A DNA stretch of 64,000 nucleotides from Amorphochlora amoebiformis (Eukaryota > Cercozoa > Chlorarachniophyceae): contig BAAHQB010000277.1 in assembly GCA_054601695.1 (NCBI GenBank), forward strand, positions 1 to 64,000, written 5' to 3'. The position numbers and the translations under genes were made by a program. Each line of letters starts with the position of its first letter. Within the stretch, counting starts at the first letter, position 1. Below, in pieces: positions 1 through 39,316 of this stretch. The notes beneath the pieces were generated by a model. It did no database searches, had not been told where the DNA came from, and saw only the letters and a list, made by a program, of their open reading frames with translations.

Positions 1-497
1 CTCCTAACCCTAACCCTAACCCTAACCCTAACCCTAACCCTAACCCTAACCCTAACCCTAACCCTAACCCTAACCCTAACCCTAACCCTAACCCTAACCC
101 TAACCCTAACCCTAACCCTAACCCTAACCCTAACCCTAACCCTAACCCTAACCCTAACCCTAACCCTAACCCTAACCCTAACCCTAACCCTAACCCTAAC
201 CCTAACCCTAACCCTAACCCTAACCCTAACCCTAACCCTAACCCTAACCCTAACCCTAACCCTAACCCTAACCCTAACCCTAACCCTAACCCTAACCCTA
301 ACCCTAACCCTAACCCTAACCCTAACCCTAACCCTAACCCTAACCCTAACCCTAACCCTAACCCTAACCCTAACCCTAACCCTAACCCTAACCCTAACCC
401 TAACCCTAACCCTAACCCTAACCCTAACCCTAACCCTAACCCTAACCCTAACCCTAACCCTAACCCTAACCCTAACCCTAACCCTAACCCTAACCCT
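1..497. repeat. Telomere, (CCCTAA)n
   Basis: About 82 nearly perfect CCCTAA units follow an initial CT. The C-rich strand reads 5'->3' inward, so this is a left chromosome end whose G-strand repeat is TTAGGG. The array stops sharply at 497 and passes directly into unique sequence without a graded zone of variant repeats. The telomere type is shared by many protists, fungi and animals and does not identify the organism alone. Confidence 0.99.
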
Positions 498-890
498 CAT
501 TGGTACTCAACCTTTGTTTTTTATTCCAACGGATTCCAAGAAGACATGTGAAACGCAATATCCATGTCGACATGACAAGATTTCAAGGTGATCAACGGTG
601 AACCGGTGTCAATACGCGCTGCAGACACTGCGACAGTTATTCTACCGATTGTTATTTCTACGGGTACTACCAGCATTAAGACTTAGCTAGTTAGCTCTAA
701 GAGGTCCTAAGGTCACGGTCTAGAAGGTTTACTAGGTTTACTAGTCGATATCAATATATAATATATATATATATCTAGATATATATGTGTGTGTATATGT
801 GTGTGTGTAGTGTATATAAAATCTAGAAAATGATATATATCAGTATATCTGCCGAATCTGGCCGATCTATTACAATAATTTCAAAATAGA
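498..890. other. Short subtelomeric spacer, no gene seen
   Basis: This is unique sequence with no credible reading frame. It holds several CTAG tetramers around 683-745 and a TA/TG microsatellite at 750-840. It lies downstream of the stop codon of the minus-strand WW gene, so it should contain that gene's 3' untranslated region. No subtelomeric gene family is visible. Confidence 0.7.
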
Positions 891-1975
891 TTACGCCACA
901 TTGCTTTCAGATTCCTGAGAGCCGCTTTCTCCGCTTCCGCTCGCACTTACACTTGCTCCCCCGGAGCCTTCTAGACCTTTGCTGGAACTAATGGAAGTTG
1001 CACCTGCCTCTTTGGTCTCTGGTCTAGTTGGTGGCACGTTGCTCGTAGACTCCGAAGGCTCTACAGTTTCCCCTGCCTCCACTATCTTCGATTCCTAATA
1101 GGTCCGCACAACACATGTCATACGCTCTCAGTCTTGTCACGCGAAACAGTAAGAAATAACACCCTGTCGTTGTCCGGGTCTTTTTGCGCATCATCGCCTT
1201 GGTCTTCCATGAGGTTTTCCACCTCCTTTGCGATTGCACTGATGCGGTCTTTGCGAGCCATTTCCATCTTTTTCAGAAAGACATACATGCTTGAGATGAC
1301 TGATATAGTACTGATAATCACAAGGAAAATAATCTTGATAATACGTGTACCGCACGAAATCCGGCCTCCTCAAGGGGCTCGTCTTCCTGCTGTCCATATT
1401 TTTGAGCCAGTTCCACGTAGTACTCGAGCTGTTCTCGAGATGCCTTCAGTGACGGGAACACATAGTCCTGGTACTCAATCCCAACGTTGAGCATGAGGAG
1501 ACCGAAAGCATATGCTGTGATCGTGAAGCCTAGGCCCTTGATGTTGGGCTTCTCAACCGTCTAAGGGGTGGGGAGGAGGCTGCCTTAGCTGCATGTTATG
1601 TCAGTAATGGCTTCGCATGTCAGCGAGGGCTACGCATGTCAGTGAGGCTACGCATGTCAGTGAGGCTACGCATGTCAGCTCCGGGTTGGAATTAACAAAA
1701 GTCCATCACCTTTCCAAACGCCGTCTTGTAGACCTTGCTTTTGCTCACCGAATCCTCACTGGGAAACTCCCATTGGGTAATATCGCTGCTAGGTTGCCAG
1801 TAATACGTATCGCCTGACTCGGGGTCCCTCACTGCCTGCCACCCGAGCGGCAATGTCCGTCTCTTCTCCTGGTTTACACCAAGCTTTTGCTGTTCTTCTC
1901 AATAGGCTTACTCATATCATATACATATATATACATACATATACACACATACATAAATACATACCTACATATATT

Positions 1976-2063
<88 letters not shown>

Positions 2064-2102
2064 TGTGTAAATGTATGTCTATATATATATATGTATGTAC
2101 TC

Positions 2103-2183
<81 letters not shown>

Positions 2184-2186
2184 ATA

Positions 2187-2234
<48 letters not shown>

Positions 2235-2346
2235 GTGTATATTTGTGTATGTATGTGCATGTATATACACAAGTATATACACATACATACATGTACACAT
2301 ACATATGTACACACATACATATGTACACACACACATACACACACAC

Positions 2347-2411
<65 letters not shown>

Positions 2412-2619
2412 GATATGTATATTTGAGAGTTACATCTGTAGTAGGTTGAATCGTTGTTTGAGCTTCAGCGCTCAGCGATGTCACCATGTTAGCCAATCCC
2501 ACACCTAGACCAACTCCCAAACCCGACTGAGAACCAACACACATGGACACACCAAAACCGCAGATCAGACGAAGAATAGGCCCCAAATGGCGAGAACGTT
2601 CATGGTGTGATGGTGGCAT
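891..2619 (-). CDS. WW-domain membrane protein, 5 exons (reconstructed)
   Basis: Minus-strand exons: 2619-2434, 1868-1710, 1560-1356, 1299-1124 and 1094-891, phase-consistent, about 309 residues. Exon 1 is hydrophobic and glycine-rich (signal anchor or membrane segment); its start Met at 2619 is the least certain point. Exon 2 holds a WW domain: LPLGW, then TYYW, then TQWEFP, giving both signature tryptophans and the central aromatics. WW domains bind proline-rich ligands. Exon 3 has a membrane helix ([18 protein letters not shown]) and then a charged helical stretch ending in EDEPLEEAG. Exon 4 continues with a basic/acidic helix ([16 protein letters not shown]). Exon 5 is a Ser/Gly/Glu-rich tail. 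Introns hold TA tracts and an 18-bp minisatellite (about 1617-1680). Exon 4-5 joining needs a 29-nt intron; otherwise the frame stops at 1118. The partner and location are unknown. Confidence 0.66.
1617..1680. repeat. 18-bp minisatellite in WW-gene intron
   Basis: About 3.5 copies of a unit reading roughly TACGCATGTCAGTGAGGC lie in the intron between the WW exon and the membrane-helix exon. Confidence 0.85.
1980..2420. repeat. (TA)n/(CA)n microsatellite block in WW-gene intron
   Basis: Long TA runs broken by short TG/CA stretches fill the intron between the first two WW-gene exons. Translations of this DNA give Tyr/Ile strings on both strands and are not genes. The same kind of block occurs in nearly every intron of the window. 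Confidence 0.95.
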
Positions 2620-3673
2620 GGCATGCTCGCATTGTGTCACAGGCATGGTATCATGCTGGCATAGTGCTACGGTAGCATTAGCACAGTGGTACGGTAGCAT
2701 TAGCACAGTGGTACGGTAGCATTAGCATGGTGGTGCGATGGCATGCTGGCATTGCGGCATGTCGTGGTTATGCTAGTATGGTGGCATGCACTAGCATTGT
2801 TGATTGGTGATATGTGGGTGATAATGGTGGGATATTGGTATGCACTAGCATTGTTGATTGGTGATATGTGGGTGATAATGGTGGGATATTGGTGGTGACA
2901 ATGGCGGTGAAAATGGGATGAAATTGTGGGATGGTGGCAAGATGGGCATGCTAGCAGCATGTGTATGGTGGGATCATGGTAGCAGCACATACCATGATCA
3001 TGCGCCTATTGGTCCGTCGGTTTTGACGTGTTTTGTCGGTGAAAGAGAAAGATGTTGGTTGAGTGACGGAAGGCATGTAACGATGATGGTCATGATTATG
3101 GTCGCGATGATGATCACGGTGATGATGATGATGATCACGATGATGATCACGTTCGAAATCTGATCCTCGAGGTGTATCTGATATCCTCGCCGATGCACGA
3201 AGGCCCGCTCGAGCACGAATGGGTTGACGAATTTGAGCGCCGAGTCGTGAAGGGCCAGTCGTGATCTTGCTTTTCAGCACTCGTGAAGGGCCAGTTGTGA
3301 TCTTGCTTTTCACTCGTGAAGGACCAGTTGCGATCTTGCTTTTCAGGCTCGTGGGGCTGCCTGTATTGTGGAACATAGTCAACGGTTGGGTCCGGGTGAA
3401 AGGTTGTCCGAGTGAAAGGTTGAGCCAGATTGATCCGAGTGAAAGGTCGGGTGGTTTGTGAGAGACAGGTTGGGCCATATGCCTGTGACAGGCGTATATG
3501 AGTTTATAAAATGGCATGTGGGCAAGAGGTGTATTTGGGTGGTATTTGGGTGGTATTTGGGTGGTATTTGGGTGGTATTTGGGTGGTATTTGGGTGGTAT
3601 TTGGGTGGTATTTGGGTGCTGATGCTGGGAAAGACCTTTGTGGGTTGAAGATTGGCCCACAAGTTTGGGGCAG
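2620..3673. repeat. Repeat-rich spacer between divergent genes
   Basis: It contains short tandem units (GTACGGTAGCATTAGCACAG-like at 2660-2730), a duplicated segment of about 65 bp at roughly 2775-2895, GATGATCAC repeats near 3100-3150, three copies of a GTGAAGGACCAGTTG unit at 3247-3345, and eight copies of the 11-mer GGTATTTGGGT at 3540-3618. It lies between the minus WW gene and the first kinase exon I could recognise. Promoters and the kinase's first coding exon may be here, but I cannot place them. Confidence 0.7.
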
Positions 3674-17384
<13,711 letters not shown>

Positions 17385-18430
17385 AGGGACCCGATGCCAC
17401 CGTATAACATAACCCACGCTAGCACGCTCAAGACCACGGGGCAATTTGGCCCTGTCTAGCCGTCGCTGACCTTCCCGAGAATCAAAGAGACTATCAGCTG
17501 CTGCCACGGAATCTGAAGTGAGACCGTATGGCGTGTATTCACCCTCTAGCTTAGTCTAGAGCCATCAATTAGATGAACGATCATGTTACTTTAATTCAAA
17601 TTTATAAGGGAGTGCCTGATTCCATAGTCAGTAGTCATAACTAGTAGATATCGACGGATATCAAAGTGTGGAGGCGACCGTAAGTTCATAAATTCATTTA
17701 TACGACTCTCTAGACTCTGTACTAGTATATCTAGACTCTCCTGTACATCTTCTAGATCTTGTACATCTACTCTAGCTAGTCTAGCTAGATCTACTACAAC
17801 ATCTACTACTAGTACTAGATCCAGAGTCTAGAGAGTCTAGAGAGTACCGAGTACATACGAGTACATCTATGCGTCCTCCGCTACCCTAGTACCCTAGCTA
17901 CTGTACCGACACAACTAGACAGGTTTGGGTTAGTTGAAACTAATAAATGTCTAGAATGTAGTGTCAATTATGATAATAATATACGCAACTGGACAAGCTA
18001 CAAGGCTATATCTAGATGTGTCTAGTACAGCTATCGCTGTCTAGGCTGTAGCTATCGCTACACTCCTAGACTCTAGTCTAGTAGTACTGCTAGACTGGGA
18101 CGCTGCTATCAGACTCTAGCTATTGAGCTAGTCTAGAGAACAACAACGCTACGTACTGGATACAGTGCTAGAGTAGATCAGTGTGAGCTTCCAACCCTAG
18201 GACCAGAGTAGATCAGACCCGAACTAGATTAAGCCTTATGTAGCTTATGACACAAGTAGTATGGATCTGTTCACTCCACATTGCTGCCACGATCTTCTTC
18301 CTGATATATTGCTTACATTACTCCACTTGCAAGTCAAAACAAGGCCCCCGTTGTTCATCATGCACACGAGGTTGTGATAATGGAGACGATGAGACCAGGT
18401 TTCATGCCTAATAGAGAGGGTCTAGAGGGT
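17385..18430. other. Convergent intergenic spacer, CTAG-rich
   Basis: This spacer lies between the 3' ends of the plus kinase and the minus orphan gene. It has no credible reading frame and no long microsatellite. It is unusually rich in CTAG and its extensions TCTAGA, CTAGACTCTAG and ACTAGT, with more than 30 CTAG by eye where about four are expected by chance. Confidence 0.8.
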
Positions 18431-18603
18431 CTAGAGAGGGTAGGGTCTAGGGTCTAGGTCTAGTAGGTCTGGTGGATATACCTTATCTTTCTTCATCCTG
18501 TCTCGCTCGCTTTCAATTCTATGCCATGTCTCTGCCGCCTGTTGTGTGTGTGTGTGTTTTCAGAATGGATGAACAACACACACAAACAACCACACACACA
18601 CAC

Positions 18604-18638
<35 letters not shown>

Positions 18639-18680
18639 CATATATATAATGTATTATATATATTATAAATATACACATCT

Positions 18681-18728
<48 letters not shown>

Positions 18729-18875
18729 TGTATATGTATGTGTGTGTGTTGCATTACCGATTGAGTGTAGGGGTGCAGTGGACGGCCATCGTATTGATTG
18801 TACGTGTACTCGCTATCCCACCAATCCAACTCCCTAAAGGTGTAACATTTACATACACTAACGTAAATATGTCAA

Positions 18876-18924
<49 letters not shown>

Positions 18925-18925
18925 C

Positions 18926-19002
<77 letters not shown>

Positions 19003-19044
19003 TATGTAAAACATTTTTTATACGCACATATATTTTTATATATG

Positions 19045-19096
<52 letters not shown>

Positions 19097-19102
19097 TATA
19101 TT

Positions 19103-19171
<69 letters not shown>

Positions 19172-19178
19172 ATGTAAA

Positions 19179-19224
<46 letters not shown>

Positions 19225-19409
19225 ATAATAATAATAATATAGTAACAATGATAATAATAATATTAAATATGTGTATACGTATATATATATATATATTTAT
19301 TAATTATATATATTGTATATGTAATATATATATATATATATATTATTTTCAATATATATATATATATATATATATTATGCATATACATTATATCTATATA
19401 TATATATAT

Positions 19410-19451
<42 letters not shown>

Positions 19452-19497
19452 TATTTATGTGATATATATATATATATCTAAATATATATTTAGATGT

Positions 19498-19535
<38 letters not shown>

Positions 19536-19548
19536 TTATTAATATACA

Positions 19549-19605
<57 letters not shown>

Positions 19606-20134
19606 CGTAAGCATGTATCTATACATTGACGGGAAATATATGTATATAAAGATAGGGGTTAAACAGTTAAAAATGACACAGATAAGAACGCATACGAACA
19701 CTCACACTAACACGAACACGAACACAAACACAAACACAAACAACCACATACACACAGACACACAGACACACACTCACATGCACACATACACACAGACACA
19801 CACTCACACTCACAATCACATACACACTCATACGAACACTCGTGTGCTCGTATACACACGAACACGAACAATCAAATACATACATACACACATACACACA
19901 GACACACACGTGTATATACATACACATGTACATGTATATATATATATATATATATATTTATCTATATATATATATATATATATTTCTGCCATATATAGCA
20001 TAATATTAACCTGAGTTTGTTAATGTCCCAAACCATTTGAGGAAAGTGTTCATTTTCATCATCGTCGACATTGCCGATATTATCCATATTATCATTATCA
20101 TCCGCCTCCCATTCAATATCATCAGAAGACGGCA

Positions 20135-20177
<43 letters not shown>

Positions 20178-20503
20178 TATTTACACAAGTACACATGTAT
20201 ATACTAAATATATATATATATATATATATAATATTTCCGTTGATATTAAGAGAAATCTAATATGAATTGACATTGATATAATGACGGGATGGGCTGTAGT
20301 GTATATTTATATTTACAATCATATATCTGTATTGCAAATCCAGAAATTATTGTTACCTATAATGTATATTGACATTAGAATTCATATTGATATAAGGACG
20401 GGATGGGCTGTAGTGTATATGTATATTTACAATCATATATCTGTATTGCAAATTCAGAAATTATTGTTACCTATAATGTATATGTCAATATTATATTATA
20501 CAG

Positions 20504-20559
<56 letters not shown>

Positions 20560-20610
20560 TATTAAAAATACACACACATATATATATATTTAAAATATAT
20601 AATAATAATA

Positions 20611-20655
<45 letters not shown>

Positions 20656-20773
20656 CGTACAAATACACACACACACGTATATATATATGTAGATATAATG
20701 TATATATATATATGTATATTAAATATATATATATATATTATATATAGTAATATATATATATATATATATATAT

Positions 20774-20814
<41 letters not shown>

Positions 20815-20844
20815 TATATATGTATGCATATGTATATGCATACG

Positions 20845-20884
<40 letters not shown>

Positions 20885-20900
20885 TACGTAAATGCAGACG

Positions 20901-20944
<44 letters not shown>

Positions 20945-20975
20945 CATACATATATATATACATACATATAATATA

Positions 20976-21006
<31 letters not shown>

Positions 21007-21030
21007 TACATACATATATACACACACACG

Positions 21031-21083
<53 letters not shown>

Positions 21084-22641
21084 ATATGTAAAATACTTGT
21101 AGTGAGGTGTGTATTTTATTTTTCTGTATTTGTATGGGATACCAGACGCGGTGGCGATTCATACCAGTGCCATGGGGTGTCGGTGACATTAATCTGGAAA
21201 ACCATAAACACCAACTGCATCACCCAACAACACACCAAGAGTGCCAATATCGCACCAACACATCCAACACATCCAACACATCCAACACATCCAATACATC
21301 AACCACACACACCGAAACAACAATAGCACAACCAAACACATCCATTACATCAAAAACACACTCACATCAACACCAGCAATACACCAACAACAACGACACA
21401 ACAATACCAATACATCCGATACACCAACAATACATCCAATGCATCAACAACACATCCAATGCATCAACAACACATCCAATGCATCAACAACACATCCAAT
21501 GCATCAACAACACATCCAATGCATCAACAACACATCCAATGCATCAACAACACATCCAATGCATCAACAACACATCCAATGCATCAGCAACACATCCAAT
21601 GCATCAACAACACATCCAATGCATCAACAACACATCCAATGCATCAACAACACATCCAATGCATCAACAACACATCCAGTGCATCAACAACACATCCAAT
21701 GCATCTACAACACACACAATGCATCAACAACACATGCAGTGGTTGTATGTTGTGGTTACATGTTGTGTTTACATGGTGTGGTGTTGTGCATGTTAAATAC
21801 GTGTCTGATTGTATATGTGTGTTTATGTTGTGGTTGTATGTATGCTGTGGTTAAATGTTGTGTGGTGGTGTGTATGTTGGATACGTGTCTGATTGTATAC
21901 GTGTGTTGATGTTGTGGTTGTATGTATGTATGTATGTGTTTACATGTAGTGGTGGTGTGTATGTTGGATAGGTGTCTGATTGTGTATGTGTGTTGATGTT
22001 GTGGTTGTATGTTGCGGTTACATGTTGTGGAGGTGTGTGTGTTGGATACTTGTCTGGTGTGTTTGTGGTCTGTTTGTATGTTGTGCTATGTGTGGCATGT
22101 AGGATACGTACGTCGAGGCCGACAACATTGGAGAAATTGTACCGGGAAATCCACGGGATTATACTCCTGCCTGGTATGGTTATGGTTAACCAAATACAAC
22201 TCGATTAGGATGCTTGCTATGGTTAACCAAATACAACTCGATTAGAATGCCTGGTATGGTTAACCAAATACAACTCGATTAGAATGCTTGGTATGGTTAA
22301 CCAAATACAACTCGATTACAATGGCTGTTATCGTTGGTAAGCAAACATCAACTACTCGATTAGAATGGCTGTTATGGTTGTTAAGCAAATATCAACTACT
22401 CGATTAGAATGACTGTTATGGTTGTTAAGCAAATATCAACTACTCGATTAGAATGGGTGTTATGGTTGTTAAGCAAATATCAACTACTCGATTAGAATGG
22501 GTGTTATGGTTGTTAAGCAAATATCAACTACACTATCTAAAACTCCTACATCATTTTTCCAATACATCAAATTTACAATATTAAATACATATAACTAGTA
22601 TATACATACATACATATGTATATACATACATACATACATAT

Positions 22642-22696
<55 letters not shown>

Positions 22697-22711
22697 TATA
22701 TGTATATATAC

Positions 22712-22744
<33 letters not shown>

Positions 22745-22758
22745 GTATGTATACATTG

Positions 22759-22802
<44 letters not shown>

Positions 22803-22902
22803 GTCTATAGTATGAGCAGTTTCGTGTTGAACCGTATTCGGAGGGCGCTCCGTAGTGCGCGTCGATGAATTTCACCCCAAGAGAATACACAGGCTGCAGC
22901 AT
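18431..22902 (-). CDS. Orphan 162-residue acidic protein, 6 exons
   Basis: Minus-strand exons: 22902-22833, 22170-22112, 21193-21143, 20135-20011, 18833-18758 and 18538-18431. They total 489 nt, an intact frame with consistent phases at all five junctions and GT...AG at each. It starts [12 protein letters not shown] and ends DPRPYPL before TAG. The middle has a very acidic Asp/Asn run ([11 protein letters not shown]), then an aromatic patch ([20 protein letters not shown]) and a charged helix ([19 protein letters not shown]). I do not recognise a family. The exon at 20135 begins with ATG right after an acceptor TTAG, so it could also serve as an alternative 5' start. The donor of exon 1 (GTTCAA) is the weakest splice call. 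It is convergent with the kinase and lies downstream of BolA on the same strand. Confidence 0.68.
20281..20490. repeat. Tandem duplication, unit about 115-118 bp
   Basis: Two copies of a segment starting GACGGGATGGGCTGTAGTGT and ending near TACCTATAATGTATAT lie in an intron of the orphan gene. They differ at only a few positions. Confidence 0.9.
21420..21735. repeat. 18-bp minisatellite
   Basis: About 17 copies of ACATCCAATGCATCAACA lie in an intron of the minus-strand orphan. The open frame here (His/Gln/Asn/Thr) is a translation artefact. Confidence 0.95.
22165..22545. repeat. Minisatellite containing copies of a splice acceptor
   Basis: Units of about 37-45 bp contain GTATGGTTAACCAAATACAA and CTCGATTAGAATG. 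On the minus strand the first unit includes the acceptor of the orphan's second exon (CCATACCAG/GC), and a similar string recurs near 22250. Confidence 0.85.
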
Positions 22903-22929
22903 GCCTCTACCAATACATAACACATAACA

Positions 22930-23320
22930 CATGACCTACACGAATTCATACTCATCATCATCAACACTAACACCAACATCCTCAACACTAACACCAACAT
23001 CATCATCAACACCACTATTCACATCATCATCGACATCGACATCAACATCAACATCAGCATCAACATCAACACCAACATCAACATCAACATCAACATCAAC
23101 ATCAACATCAACATCAACACCAACATCAACATCAACATCAACATCAACATCAACATCAACACCAACATCAACATCAACATCAACATCAACATCAACATCA
23201 ACATCAACATCAACATCAACATCAACATCAACATCGACATGAACATCAACATCAACACCAACATCAACAGCAACATCAACAGCAACATCAACATCAACAT
23301 CAACAGCAACAAGAAGACAC
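22930..23320. repeat. (CATCAA)n hexanucleotide array
   Basis: An ACATCAA-type array with CACCAA, CATCAG and CAGCAA variants lies in the spacer between the BolA stop and the orphan start. It encodes no protein I would accept; the period of 6 keeps all frames open. Confidence 0.9.
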
Positions 23321-23479
23321 AACACGACGAACACATGGAACACAACGAACACGACAAACTTGACTCCATGCGACCACACATGCGACCACACGTGCGACCA
23401 CACATGCGACCACGCATGCGACCACGCATGCGACCGTGCACAAAAAGAACGCACGATGGTTCGAACGACTGTGGGACGT

Positions 23480-30400
<6,921 letters not shown>

Positions 30401-30401
30401 G

Positions 30402-31563
30402 AGGTAAGGTGGTATTCTCACTTGATCGTCCCCTCCAAGGATCCCCTACTTCTATGGGCATCTCGTCTTCATCCTCAAACTCGTCCGGAAGCACCCTCTC
30501 CACCTCGTCTTCCTCGTCGAACGATGGAGGACCGCTCTCCCGCGCTGACACCAACATGTTCCGCAGACGAGAGGTATGGGTATTCATATGCGAGTGGAGA
30601 TTTGTATGACTATTTCCTCGGCGTATCCCCGAGCCTGATGGCCGAGACCCATGCAGAATGGGTGCCATCCGAAGCTTTCCCCAGACCGTGTGGAAACTCC
30701 TACCATGGCCAGTAGCCTCCACTTTTACTCGCCGTCCCAGCCTCCGGATATTGTTATGGCGTGCAGTTTTGCCTTTGCATATGGAGAGGTAGGGGTTGGG
30801 GATGTAGCCTGGGTATGCTTTTTGGAGGGCCAGACCTTGCTGCTTGCATCCTGGAAAAAGGCGGAAAGTAGGTCGAATCATTCCAGAGTATCGTATTTGG
30901 GGGAAAATTCAATTACCAAACTGCTGGGGCACCCGAAGTATCCCTGCAAGCGCCACGAAAACCACCAGGCTGGAGATACCGCCAGCCATTGTGGGCTTGG
31001 AAAATAATAGTAAGCCGAAAAAGTAAACTTACATATGGATATATGGATATCTGAAGCAGGTGAGCCACGTGCAAGCACACGTGTCTGTCATTAACCGAGG
31101 GACAGATGGAGTCGTCGGAATGGAAGCCACCTTCATCGGTTGTGCGGATGCTTAAGAGAATGGGGTACAAGGGCGGGGGACTCGGCAAAAACGGTAGTGG
31201 ATAAACACGCTTTCGGGAACGGAAAAACATACACAATCTAACGCAGTTAGTTAATTAGCATTGCCCTGGTGAAAAAGCACATTTATACCAAACAGGAAAG
31301 GGAATGAACCACCCTGTACTTCCCCACGTCCGTCCACCTCAGCTAGGCCTGGGGTTTCCTCTTCCCAAGCCCAAGGTGTCCAGGCAACACCGCCCACCTG
31401 GAATAGGGGCAGAATCAAGCACACGGACGGGGACGGGGACGGGAAGCTCAGCAAGGCCAGGCCCTTTCGCACCAACATTAGGGACCGCCCCCATGTTGCT
31501 TTCCATGGCCTACGAAAGGGAAAAAACGAACACCAAAACCAAAAGCCCCACTATGACCAATAA
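30402..31563 (+). CDS. G-patch protein, probably partial, 3 exons
   Basis: Exons 30402-30573, 31106-31193 and 31343-31563 are phase-consistent. Exon 1 is Ser-rich ([12 protein letters not shown]) and ends FRRRE before GTATGG. Exon 2 starts at an ATG and holds a G-patch: [19 protein letters not shown], the glycine-spaced motif that activates DEAH helicases in RNA processing. Exon 3 continues [23 protein letters not shown] and stops at 31561. Its FRT...VAF resembles the C-terminal end of animal GPATCH3 (FRT.MAFVRG). The opposite strand of exon 1 also reads as a long acidic open frame, so the strand of that exon is not certain. The G-patch exon itself is secure. Its relation to the adjacent GPATCH3-like gene is treated in the findings. 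Confidence 0.6.
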
Positions 31564-31918
31564 CCCCACCAAAAGCACACACCCCCCCCCCAACACCAGC
31601 AGTATGCTTGCCAACAGTACCACCAGTAGCACCAGCACAAACAAAAACCATGCTAACACCAAATCCACAAGGAAGCCCAGCAAAAGAAAACCCACCAAGA
31701 GAACGAGCAAACGAAGCTCAGACTCACAAACACAACGGAAACGGAAACAACGCAGGTCAGCGAAGCATGCGATAATATGCGATAATAATCATGCAGCATA
31801 GACCATTGAAACCAGTGCTGTTGTCATGTAGGCATAGGCATAGGCCTACTCACCGTGCTGCAAGTCGATCTCCCCCAGAGGACGTCCCTAGGGGAAAAGA
31901 AAAAATAGGGTGGGGATC

Positions 31919-32060
31919 CATTCAACCATCCTGTATCCATTCAACCATCCCGTATCCATTCAACCATCCCGTATGCATTAAACCATCCCGTATGCATTAA
32001 ACCATCCCGTATGCATTAAACCATCCCGTATCCATTGAACCATCCGTATCCATTCAAACA
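31919..32060. repeat. 18-bp minisatellite
   Basis: About eight copies of CCATCCCGTATCCATTCAA and variants lie in the interval between the G-patch stop and the first GPATCH3-like exon. Confidence 0.9.
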
Positions 32061-32122
32061 TCTCGTCTTTCCGACATTTTACGAACAACACAAACACACA
32101 GACACACTCCAACACACGTATG

Positions 32123-32209
<87 letters not shown>

Positions 32210-32384
32210 TGTGTGTGTATGTTGTGATTAGTATGATGTAGATATTGAGCTTGTGTGTATGTTGTGATTGGTAATTGTGTGCATGTTGTGATTGGTAATT
32301 GTGTGCATGTTGTCATTGGTAATTGCGTGCATGTTGTCATTATTATCATGTAGATATTCACCTTGTGTATGTTGTGTTTGGTAG

Positions 32385-37660
<5,276 letters not shown>

Positions 37661-38329
37661 ATAGCACAACACTCCATCTTGACTAGTAATACCGCCATCT
37701 TCACTACCATCTATTCCATGGGGAGTAAGCTAGCATGATGTGATGACTATTACCATCATCACTAGCATCATCACTAGCATCATCACTAGCATCATCACTA
37801 CCATCATCACTAGCATCATCACTACCATCATCACTAGCATCATCACTACCATCATCACTACCATCATCACTACCATCATCACTAGCATCATCACTACCAT
37901 CATCACTACCATCATCACTACCATCATCACTACCATCATCACTACCATCATCACTACCATCATCACTACCATCATCACTACCATCATCACTAGTATTCAC
38001 TACCATCATCAAGCTAATCATCGGTACCACATCTAGTACATGTATCATCTTTCCGACTAGCATCATCGCCAGGTATATACAAGATGTAGAAGATATAAAT
38101 CATATAATAGCATAATCACAAGTTAAAACGGTTGTAGAAGTTGTCTAAGTTGCATGCGTCTAAATCACGTTATGGTAACGGTTGCTAAATCTCGGTCTTC
38201 TAGCCTTCATCACTTAATTCGGATCCGGATCCGGATCCGGATCCGGATCCACCATGCCCACTGTCGGAGTACTATAATAGTATTATATCTAGACTCTAGT
38301 ACATCATTTATATAAATATATATACTATA

Positions 38330-38376
<47 letters not shown>

Positions 38377-39029
38377 TCTTATCATTATATATATATTATA
38401 TGTATCCAGAATATAATATTCGATATATATAGTTGTACATATAATTGAATTTAGTATATACACATTTACTAGATTATACATATATAATATATAAATTCAG
38501 ATGAATTTTCACTATATATATTTACATATATATATATGTATATATGTTATGTACAAGTACATATATATATATATATATATATAGTATATATATGTTATGT
38601 ACAAATACATATAATATATATATATATATATATTCATATATATATATATATGTGTGTATGTAGTTACTATATATAGGTATATATCTAGATATACCGTAGA
38701 TCATATCTATACATATATATATATATGCTATCTCAGGCTATATATTAGATCATATGATTCATATCTATACATATGTATACTAGATCATATCTATACATAT
38801 GCTAGATGTATATACTTATACATATGCTAGATGTATATACTAGATCATATCTATACATATATTATGATATATATGCTGGATGTATATACTAGATAATCTA
38901 TACATACGCATGTTAGAGAGTACCGTACCATCTAAACTATGGCTAGATTAGCCTAGATATATACATATACTATGGTACTACGAATCTAATATATATATAT
39001 ATATATTATATATATATATTATAATATAT

Positions 39030-39097
<68 letters not shown>

Positions 39098-39152
39098 TAT
39101 ACTGTTTATACATGTATATATAATGATACATATATTATATTATTCATATATA

Positions 39153-39188
<36 letters not shown>

Positions 39189-39242
39189 CATACATATATA
39201 TATATATATAATATTATATATATATATATATAATACATACAT

Positions 39243-39316
<74 letters not shown>

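Noticed and set aside
20281-20490. Alternative 3' terminal exons (PIPSLYQ...) in each copy of a duplicated segment, minus strand
   Set aside because: A good acceptor exists in both copies, but the exon at 20135 continues the same gene in phase and gives a better protein.
21420-21735. CRISPR-like array
   Set aside because: Units are contiguous 18-mers without unique spacers, in a eukaryotic intron.
21241-21909. His/Gln/Asn/Thr frames over 200 codons
   Set aside because: An 18-bp minisatellite in an intron of the opposite-strand gene.
31304-31801. 166-codon Thr/Ser/Lys/Asn frame
   Set aside because: Low complexity, and overlaps the better-supported G-patch C-terminal exon in another frame. 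Its end (CGCAG/GTCAGC) could still donate to the exon at 32385, so it is only provisionally rejected.
38221-38250. (GGATCC)5 as a cloning artefact
   Set aside because: No vector sequence adjoins it, and it is a short tandem hexamer like others in the window.
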